64,000 nucleotides of DNA from Asanoa iriomotensis (GTDB taxonomy: Bacteria; Actinomycetota; Actinomycetes; Mycobacteriales; Micromonosporaceae). The position numbers and the translations under genes are program-made. Below the pieces are notes generated by a model. The model was not told the origin of the DNA, searched no databases, and worked only from the letters and a program-made list of their open reading frames with translations. The stretch spans positions 1-64,000 of the forward strand of contig NZ_BONC01000031.1 of NCBI RefSeq assembly GCF_016862515.1. Direction: 5' to 3'. Positions within the stretch are counted from its first letter, which is position 1. Each line of letters starts with the position of its first letter. This document shows, in pieces, positions 59,432 to 64,000 of this stretch.

Positions 59432-59956
59432 TCACACCTCCGGCGCCGGGTCGGTGCGCAGCCGGCTGTAAAGGTAGCCGTCGCGCCAGGCGCCGTCGCG
59501 GAACTCGCACGCGCGCACCACGCCCTCGAGCTGGAAACCCGCCTTCACCAGCGACCGCTGCTCGGCGATGTTCTCCGCGTGCGTCCCGGCCTGGATCCGC
59601 TGCACCGGCGAGAGCGCGAACAGGTAGTCACAGAGCATCGCCTGGGCCCGCCACCCGAGACCGCGGCCCCGGAAGTCCGGCAGCAGCGCGATGCCGATCT
59701 CGAAATACGGTCCGCGACCCGCGTACAAGCCCTCGGTGTAGCTCACGAACCCCGCCCGCCGGCCGCCGGCGTCGACCACCAGCCGCCCGTCGCGCTCCCC
59801 GAGGAACCCGTCCTCGGCGAAGCGGCGCGCGACACCCTGCGCGTCCTGGAACCCCCGCCAGTCGAGCCCGATCAGCCCCGGCTCGACGCAGAAGCGGCGG
59901 AACATGTCGAGGTCGTCGTCGTCGGACACCGGCCGCAGCCGGACAGGGAGATCCAT
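59432..59956 (-). CDS. GNAT acetyltransferase, RimJ-like
   Basis: The 174-aa protein has the GNAT pattern. VRLRPVSDDDDLDMFRRFCV begins it, GFVSYTEGLYAGRGPYFEIG, then IALLPDFRGRGLGWRAQAML contains the acetyl-CoA loop, and IQAGTHAENIAEQRSLVKAG is the C-terminal signature of RimJ/RimL relatives. Substrate unknown. ATG 59956 fits the fold start and lies 48 bases from the divergent ComB-like gene. Confidence 0.88.
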   Translation of the reverse strand: MDLPVRLRPVSDDDDLDMFRRFCVEPGLIGLDWRGFQDAQGVARRFAEDGFLGERDGRLVVDAGGRRAGFVSYTEGLYAGRGPYFEIGIALLPDFRGRGLGWRAQAMLCDYLFALSPVQRIQAGTHAENIAEQRSLVKAGFQLEGVVRACEFRDGAWRDGYLYSRLRTDPAPEV

Positions 59957-60003
59957 CCGGCCATCCTGCCGGCCCGGCCCGCTCCTGTGTGACCCTCTAC
60001 CGC

Positions 60004-60759
60004 ATGGAGGCATGGCTGCAACGCGGGTACGGCGTCCGGTTCGACTGGGGCCCGGAGGGGGCCCGCCGGCTCGCGCCGGGCAGCGCGTACGCCGTCGTGG
60101 TCGACGTCCTGTCCTTCACCACCTCGGTGTCGGTCCTGGTCGACGCCGGCACGCGGGTGCACCCGCGCGCCTGGCACGATGTGGGGGAGCAGACAGCGCT
60201 GCCGGTCGCCGTGGGGCGCCGCGCGGTGACGGCGGAGCAGCCCTGGTCGCTCTCGCCGGCGGCCCTGCGCGATGCGAAGCACATTCCCGACCTGGTGCTC
60301 CCGTCGCCGAACGGCTCCGCCATCGCCGCCGCGATCAAGGACCACTGCGGCCTCGTCGCCGGCAGCCTCCGCAACGCCGAAGCGGTCGGTCGCTGGCTGA
60401 GCGACAACGATGTGGGTACGCCCGACCGCCCGCTGACCGTGATCGCGGCGGGGGAGCGCTGGCCCGACGGCAGCCTCCGTCCGGCCCTGGAGGACCTCCT
60501 CGGCGCCGGCGCGATCATCGCCGCCTGCGGTGCCGCGGACCGGTTGTCACCGGAGGCGCGCACGGCCGCCCAGGCCTACCAGGGAACTGCCGACCTCCGA
60601 GCAGCCATCATGGACAGTGCGTCCGGCCGCGAGCTCACCGCGATCGGCTTCCGGGACGACGTCACGATCGCGCTGGAGATCAACGCCTCGGGCCGCGTGC
60701 CGGTCCTACGCGATGGCGAAGCATTCACCGCAGCAGACCCCGGAGAGGGTGTGGACTGA
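60004..60759 (+). CDS. 2-phosphosulfolactate phosphatase-family (ComB-like) protein
   Basis: The 251-aa protein matches ComB, which dephosphorylates 2-phosphosulfolactate in coenzyme M synthesis. YAVVVDVLSFTTSVSVLVDA is the conserved start, LVLPSPNGSAIAAAIKDHCG the central block, and VAGSLRNAEAVGRWL and VIAAGERWPDGSLRPALEDL follow. Actinomycetes often carry this protein although they do not make coenzyme M by the archaeal route, so the true substrate is open. ATG 60004 is chosen; a GTG at 59989 is in frame. The 3' end overlaps deformylase by 35 bases. Confidence 0.83.
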   Translation: MEAWLQRGYGVRFDWGPEGARRLAPGSAYAVVVDVLSFTTSVSVLVDAGTRVHPRAWHDVGEQTALPVAVGRRAVTAEQPWSLSPAALRDAKHIPDLVLPSPNGSAIAAAIKDHCGLVAGSLRNAEAVGRWLSDNDVGTPDRPLTVIAAGERWPDGSLRPALEDLLGAGAIIAACGAADRLSPEARTAAQAYQGTADLRAAIMDSASGRELTAIGFRDDVTIALEINASGRVPVLRDGEAFTAADPGEGVD

Positions 60760-61261
60760 CCTTCACCCGCCCGGTCCAGTCCGCGGCCCGGATCTCGCGC
60801 ATCGCCGTCCGCCGCGTCGGAGCGTCGAGCCGATCCAGGAACAGCACCCCGTCGAGATGGTCGGTCTCGTGCTGCAGACAGCGCGCCACCTCCGCCGTGC
60901 CGACCACCTGCGCCGCCCGCCCGTGCTCGTCCACACCCCGGCCGACGGCGTGCAGCCGCCGCCGCGTGTCGTAATAGAGCCCCGGAATCGACAGGCAGCC
61001 CTCGGGCCCGATCTGCTCCTCGTCGGACGGGAAATCCAGGGACGGGTTCACCAGATGCCCGCGTACGCCGTCCACGTCGAAGACGAACACCCGCAGCGGC
61101 ACGCCCACCTGAGGCGCGGCGAGCCCGGATCCGCGCTGGTCGCGCAGCGTCTCGGTCAGGTCCTTGACCAGTGTCCGCAACGACTTGTCGAACGAGGTGA
61201 CCGGATCCGCGGCCATCGTCAGCACCGGGTCACCGAAGAGCCGCACCTGCCGAACCGTCAC
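60725..61261 (-). CDS. def: Peptide deformylase
   Basis: The 178-aa enzyme removes the N-formyl group from new proteins. All three motifs are intact: GSGLAAPQVGVPLRVFVFD, EGCLSIPGLYYDTRRR (Cys metal ligand) and QHETDHLDGVLFLDRL (HExxH). The GTG at 61261 begins the fold (VTVRQVRLFGDPVLTMAADP). An ATG further out (61318) would start inside the next operator. No fmt gene is beside it, so it may be a second, accessory deformylase. Confidence 0.92.
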   Translation of the reverse strand: MTVRQVRLFGDPVLTMAADPVTSFDKSLRTLVKDLTETLRDQRGSGLAAPQVGVPLRVFVFDVDGVRGHLVNPSLDFPSDEEQIGPEGCLSIPGLYYDTRRRLHAVGRGVDEHGRAAQVVGTAEVARCLQHETDHLDGVLFLDRLDAPTRRTAMREIRAADWTGRVKVSPHPLRGLLR

Positions 61262-61281
61262 AGCGGAACCCCCAAGATGGC

Positions 61282-61299
61282 TTTGCAAAGCTTTGCAAA
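61282..61299. promoter_or_regulatory. Perfect 18-bp palindrome, likely operator of the HTH gene
   Basis: TTTGCAAAGCTTTGCAAA is a perfect palindrome with two TTTGCAAA units. It sits in the 50-base divergent gap between def and the HTH/AAC operon, 12 bases before the HTH ATG. Its AT content stands out from the surroundings. Confidence 0.75.
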
Positions 61300-61311
61300 T
61301 ATCAGGGTACG

Positions 61312-61827
61312 ATGCCATGCGTGATCGGGCAAGAGACGGAGATGGCGCTGCGGCACCCGCTGCGGGTGGCGCTGCTCGACCTCCTCACGACCGTCGGCTC
61401 GGTGACCGCCAACGAGGCCGCCCGCCGGCTCGGCGAGAGCTCGGGTGCGTGCTCGTTCCACCTGCGACAGCTCGAGCGGTACGGCTACGTCGAACCGGTC
61501 GCCGGCGCGCACGGGCGGGCCCGGCCCTGGCGCCTACGCGCCACCACGGCGACGACCAACACCGACTTCGGCCCGCTGGCCCGGGAGCTCGAGGACGAGG
61601 GCTACCACCGCTGGCTGGCCCGCCGCGCCACGGCACCGCAGCGCTGGCGCCGGGACGAGGCGTTCAGCGAGGTGCTGCACCTGACCCCCGACGAGCTGGC
61701 CACCGTCGCGGCCGAGATCCGGGCGGTGCTCGCGCCCTACGCCCGCCGGCGCGCGCCCCGCGGCAGCGGCCCGGTCGGCGTCGTCGCCCGGCTGTTCCCG
61801 CTGCTCCCCGAGGAGGAGGACGCGTGA
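61312..61827 (+). CDS. ArsR-like winged-helix regulator
   Basis: The 171-aa protein has an ArsR-like HTH. MALRHPLRVALLDLLTTVGS and ARRLGESSGACSFHLRQLER form the DNA-binding part, followed by a wing (GHARPWRLRATT-like). The helical C-terminal half is typical of ArsR-HTH proteins found beside transporters or acetyltransferases. A perfect palindrome lies directly upstream. The stop overlaps the acetyltransferase GTG (GTGA), so expression of the two is tied. ATG 61312 or GTG 61321 may be used. Confidence 0.86.
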   Translation: MPCVIGQETEMALRHPLRVALLDLLTTVGSVTANEAARRLGESSGACSFHLRQLERYGYVEPVAGAHGRARPWRLRATTATTNTDFGPLARELEDEGYHRWLARRATAPQRWRRDEAFSEVLHLTPDELATVAAEIRAVLAPYARRRAPRGSGPVGVVARLFPLLPEEEDA

Positions 61828-62351
61828 TCGAGCTCGTCCACACGAGCGCGGCGGGCCCGGACGCGCTCGGCGCCGCGTACCGGCTGCTGGAAGTCGTCTT
61901 CGAAGGCGACTTCGGCGCCGAGGACTGGGAGCACTCGCTCGGCGGGATGCACGCCTTCGCTTGGGAAGGCGACACGCTGGTCGGCCACGGCAGCGTGATC
62001 CAGCGCCGCCTGGTCCACAACGGACGCGCGCTGCGCTGCGGATATGTGGAGGGCGTCGGCGTGCACCCGGACCACCGCCGCCAGGGTTACGGCGCCGCGG
62101 TGATGGGCGCGCTGGAGTCGGTCATCCGCGCCGCGTACGACCTGGGCGCGCTGGGCACCACGGAGGAGGGCGAGGCGCTGTACCGCGCCCGCGGCTGGCT
62201 CCAATGGACGGGACCGCTCTCCGCCCTGACCCCCGACGGCGTGGTGCAAACCCCGCAGGAGGCGGGCGCGGTCTACGTCCTGCCGGGCGTCATGCCCCTC
62301 GACCTCACGGCCCCACTGACGTGCGACTGGCGCGACGGCGACGCTTGGTGA
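61824..62351 (+). CDS. aac(2'): Aminoglycoside 2'-N-acetyltransferase, AAC(2')-I-like
   Basis: The 175-aa GNAT aligns by eye along its full length with mycobacterial AAC(2')-I. DFGAEDWEHSLGGMHAFAWE, GSVIQRRLVHNGRALRCGYV, VEGVGVHPDHRRQGYGAAVM (acetyl-CoA loop), GWLQWTGPLSALTPDG and the terminal TCDWRDGDAW are shared. It acetylates the 2' amino group of gentamicin/tobramycin-type drugs in characterised cases. Intrinsic chromosomal copies are known in mycobacteria. Translation is coupled to its HTH gene. Confidence 0.9.
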   Translation: MIELVHTSAAGPDALGAAYRLLEVVFEGDFGAEDWEHSLGGMHAFAWEGDTLVGHGSVIQRRLVHNGRALRCGYVEGVGVHPDHRRQGYGAAVMGALESVIRAAYDLGALGTTEEGEALYRARGWLQWTGPLSALTPDGVVQTPQEAGAVYVLPGVMPLDLTAPLTCDWRDGDAW

Positions 62352-62356
62352 CCGGT

Positions 62357-62407
62357 GCAAGGAACGGTCCGTTCCTACCGCTTCCCGCATAGGAACGGTC
62401 CGTTGCC
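62357..62407. repeat. Diverged palindromic repeat, copy 3 of the AACGGTCCGTT family
   Basis: Two units of GGAACGGTCCGTT occur at 62361 and 62392. They fold as arms GGAACGGTCCGTTCCTA and TAGGAACGGTCCGTTGCC around the loop CCGCTTCCCGCA, with one T-T mismatch and one bulge. The right unit is inverted relative to copies 1 and 2, so this copy has rearranged. It lies between the convergent aac(2') and NUDIX genes. Confidence 0.8.
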
Positions 62408-62448
62408 AACGGTCCCGACGGGCGGCGGCTTGGCGAAGCCGGCGCCGG

Positions 62449-63006
62449 CTACGTCCTGTCCGGTGTCAGGCTGCCGGATGTGTTGGCCTCGCTGATCGGC
62501 GGCTGGGGCGAAGAGGACGGCCGGTGGCCGGACTCCAGGTAGGCGGGTTCGTCGGTCGACAGGGCCGCGCGGACCCGGCGGGCCAGTCGGGGTTTGAGGT
62601 GCGCGTCCAGCGAATCCGGCGCCACGAAGGCGAACGACGACAGCTCGTCGGGCGGCAGGACGATCCGCGAGATCGAGGCGGCGTCGAGCGTCCCGCCGTC
62701 GAAGAGGAACATCAGGCCCGCGTCCCACGGCGGTGCCGCCGCCACCCAGTCGACGACCAGCAGCCGCCCGATCGGGAACGGGTGGCCCAGTTCCTCCTGG
62801 ACCTCCCGGCGAGCGCCCACCAGCGGTGACTCGTCGGCCTCGACCGCGCCGCCCGGCACCTCCCAGCCGGCCTTGTAGGTCGGGCGGACCAGCAGCACCC
62901 GGCCCTCGCCGTCGCGGAAGACCACGCCCGCCGCGACCCGGACCCGGGTCAGGCCCGCGATGTGCGCGGTCAGATCGAAAGTCACCCGGAAATTCTCGCC
63001 CGCCAT
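62449..63006 (-). CDS. NUDIX hydrolase
   Basis: The 185-aa protein has a complete Nudix box: GGAVEADESPLVGARREV followed by QEELG (about residues 50-72). RVAAGVVFRDGEGRVLLVRP is the preceding strand. The C-terminal tail (about 155-185) is proline- and serine-rich and likely disordered. The substrate (nucleoside diphosphate derivative) is not known. Inverted ATTCTCG/CGAGAAT arms flank its ATG (62992-63015), a possible operator shared with the divergent lactonase. Confidence 0.9.
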   Translation of the reverse strand: MAGENFRVTFDLTAHIAGLTRVRVAAGVVFRDGEGRVLLVRPTYKAGWEVPGGAVEADESPLVGARREVQEELGHPFPIGRLLVVDWVAAAPPWDAGLMFLFDGGTLDAASISRIVLPPDELSSFAFVAPDSLDAHLKPRLARRVRAALSTDEPAYLESGHRPSSSPQPPISEANTSGSLTPDRT

Positions 63007-63065
63007 GTCGAGAATCCGGTGCCGGCCGCCACGTCCCAGGTGAGAGTCGTCTTGAGGAGGATGAG

Positions 63066-63854
63066 ATGTCCGAGCTTCGTACCCTCGTGTCCGGTATCGC
63101 GATGGGTGAGTCGCCGCGCTGGCGTGACGGGCAGGTGTGGTTCTGCGACTGGGTTGCCGGCCGCATCGCCCGGGCCGACCCCGACACCGGCGAGACCACC
63201 CTCGTGGCCGAGGTGAACGACATGCCGATCTGCATCGACTGGCTGCCCGACGGGCGGCTGCTCGCCGTCTCCGGACAGCAGGGGCTGCTGCTGCGGGTCG
63301 GTGCCGACGGGACGCTGGAGCGGCACGCCGTGCTCGGCGCGGGGAGTTGGAACGAGGTCGTCGTCGATCGGCGTGGCAACGTGTTCGTCAACGAGATCGG
63401 GTTCGAGTTTCCCGGCGGGGAGTTCCGGCCCGGCCGGGTCTGCGTGCTCGCACCCGGCGACGACGCGCTGCGGGAGGTGGCCGGCGGGCTGGCGTTTCCC
63501 AACGGGATGGCGGTCCGCGACGACACGCTGATCGTCGCCGAGTCGTATGCGGGCCGGCTCACCGCCTTCGACATCGCGCCCGACGGCGGTCTGGCCAACC
63601 GCAGGGAGTTCGCCGCCGTCGAGGGCTCGGCGCCCGACGGCATCAGCCTCGACCCCAGCGGCGCGGTCTGGTTCGCCGACGTGCCCAACCGGCGCTGCGT
63701 CCTGGTCGCCGAGGGCGGCGAGATCCTGGCCACGGTGGACGCCGACCGCGGCTGCTTCTCCTGCGCCCTGGGCGAGGACACGCTCTACATCACCGCCAAC
63801 GAGTGGGGCGAGAACGGCGCGGGGGAAGGAGTCGTCTACGCCGCGAAGGTCTAA
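63066..63854 (+). CDS. SMP-30/gluconolactonase-family protein
   Basis: The 262-aa beta-propeller has the SGIAMGESPRWRDGQVWFCD opening with a metal-binding Glu. NDMPICIDWLPDGRLLAVSG, WNEVVVDRRGNVFVNEIGFE (Asn ligand) and SAPDGISLDPSGAVWFADVP (Asp ligand) follow. All four metal-ligand positions can be placed. Family members hydrolyse sugar or other lactones. A strong AGGAGG is located 6 bases before the ATG. The stop overlaps the next, convergent gene by 4 bases. Confidence 0.9.
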   Translation: MSELRTLVSGIAMGESPRWRDGQVWFCDWVAGRIARADPDTGETTLVAEVNDMPICIDWLPDGRLLAVSGQQGLLLRVGADGTLERHAVLGAGSWNEVVVDRRGNVFVNEIGFEFPGGEFRPGRVCVLAPGDDALREVAGGLAFPNGMAVRDDTLIVAESYAGRLTAFDIAPDGGLANRREFAAVEGSAPDGISLDPSGAVWFADVPNRRCVLVAEGGEILATVDADRGCFSCALGEDTLYITANEWGENGAGEGVVYAAKV

Positions 63855-64000
63855 GCGCGGAGCACGCGGGCGAGCACGTCGAGCGCGGCCGGGTAGCGGC
63901 TTTCGCTCGGCGTGCCGTAGCCGACGATCAGCCCTTGTGGATGGTCGCCCGGTGCGTGCCAGTGGCTGCCGAGGTCGCCCAGCGCCAGCCCGTGCCGCGC
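63851..64000 (-). CDS. C-terminal end of a MocR/PdxR-type GntR-aminotransferase regulator (partial)
   Basis: Only the last 49 codons are inside the window. They read ALGDLGSHWHAPGDHPQGLI, then VGYGTPSESRYPAALDVLAR and stop. This end (LIVGYGTP..YPAALDVL) is what MocR-type PLP-dependent regulators show at the end of their aminotransferase domain. The remainder lies to the right of the window. Confidence 0.75.
   Translation of the reverse strand, partial: ARHGLALGDLGSHWHAPGDHPQGLIVGYGTPSESRYPAALDVLARVLRA

Noticed and set aside
1-64000. CRISPR array, rRNA operon, phage or conjugative genes, toxin-antitoxin or defence island
   Set aside because: No spaced direct repeats, rRNA sequence, phage structural genes or typical defence domains were seen.

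Overview
This window comes from a very GC-rich, high-GC Gram-positive chromosome. An SsgA-family sporulation protein, an LCP cell-wall ligase, a TIGR02611 (PGPGW) membrane protein, a GH44 cellulase with a CBM3 module and many GTG starts point to a filamentous actinomycete. Micromonosporaceae is my best guess, but it is inference. Nine genes carry TAnnnT placed 6-7 bases before the start codon, which is the leaderless-mRNA pattern of actinobacteria. Nothing suggests a phage, plasmid or large genomic island.

Positions 1-11.9 kb (minus strand) hold most of an aerobic cobalamin pathway in two transcription units. cobF-cobK-cobN is followed by a clear cobalamin riboswitch. That riboswitch leads a translationally coupled run: a fused ChlI/ChlD-type chelatase, cobO, cobB, cobI, cobM and cobL, the last running off the left edge. 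The chelatase gene contains a perfect 53-bp palindrome that is translated in frame.

Positions 11.9-23.5 kb hold small regulator/enzyme pairs: a FhuF-like Fe-S protein, MarR/azoreductase, ArsR/SRPBCC, WYL/DinB and TetR/amidase. They also hold ssgA-like, a PGPGW protein and tRNA-Val(CAC). Several operators are visible as inverted repeats.

Positions 23.5-27.1 kb are a mobile-DNA scar zone. It contains two decayed C-terminal fragments of IS481-type transposases, a 7-bp tandem repeat, a frameshifted DUF4279 gene, and an intact IS256-family element with identifiable terminal inverted repeats and an 8-bp target duplication.

Positions 27.1-46.6 kb hold accessory metabolism and regulation: HD hydrolase, a second ArsR/SRPBCC pair, a phosphopantetheinyl transferase coupled to an AlkX/YcaQ-like winged-helix protein, a frameshifted GH44-CBM3 glucanase, AraC, Rrf2, thiamine-binding protein, TetR with a methyltransferase/monooxygenase pair, a class III aminotransferase, nitroreductase, a GHL10/DigH-like hydrolase, RidA, DUF89/ARMT1, transglutaminase/MerR and LCP.

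Positions 46.6-64 kb hold a P450 whose I-helix lacks the usual acid-alcohol pair. It is divergent from a TetR protein with a long extra C-terminal domain. RecQ, a Rieske/DUF2231 protein, a membrane metallophosphoesterase, ketopantoate reductase, a ComB-like phosphatase, peptide deformylase and a likely chromosomal aminoglycoside 2'-N-acetyltransferase coupled to its own HTH regulator follow. A NUDIX hydrolase, an SMP-30 lactonase and the tail of a MocR-type protein end the window.

The strongest candidates for something undescribed are the dispersed AACGGTCCGTT palindromes (three copies, one inside the chelatase ORF), a 164-bp long inverted repeat at 51.7 kb, and the P450/TetR-fusion pair.
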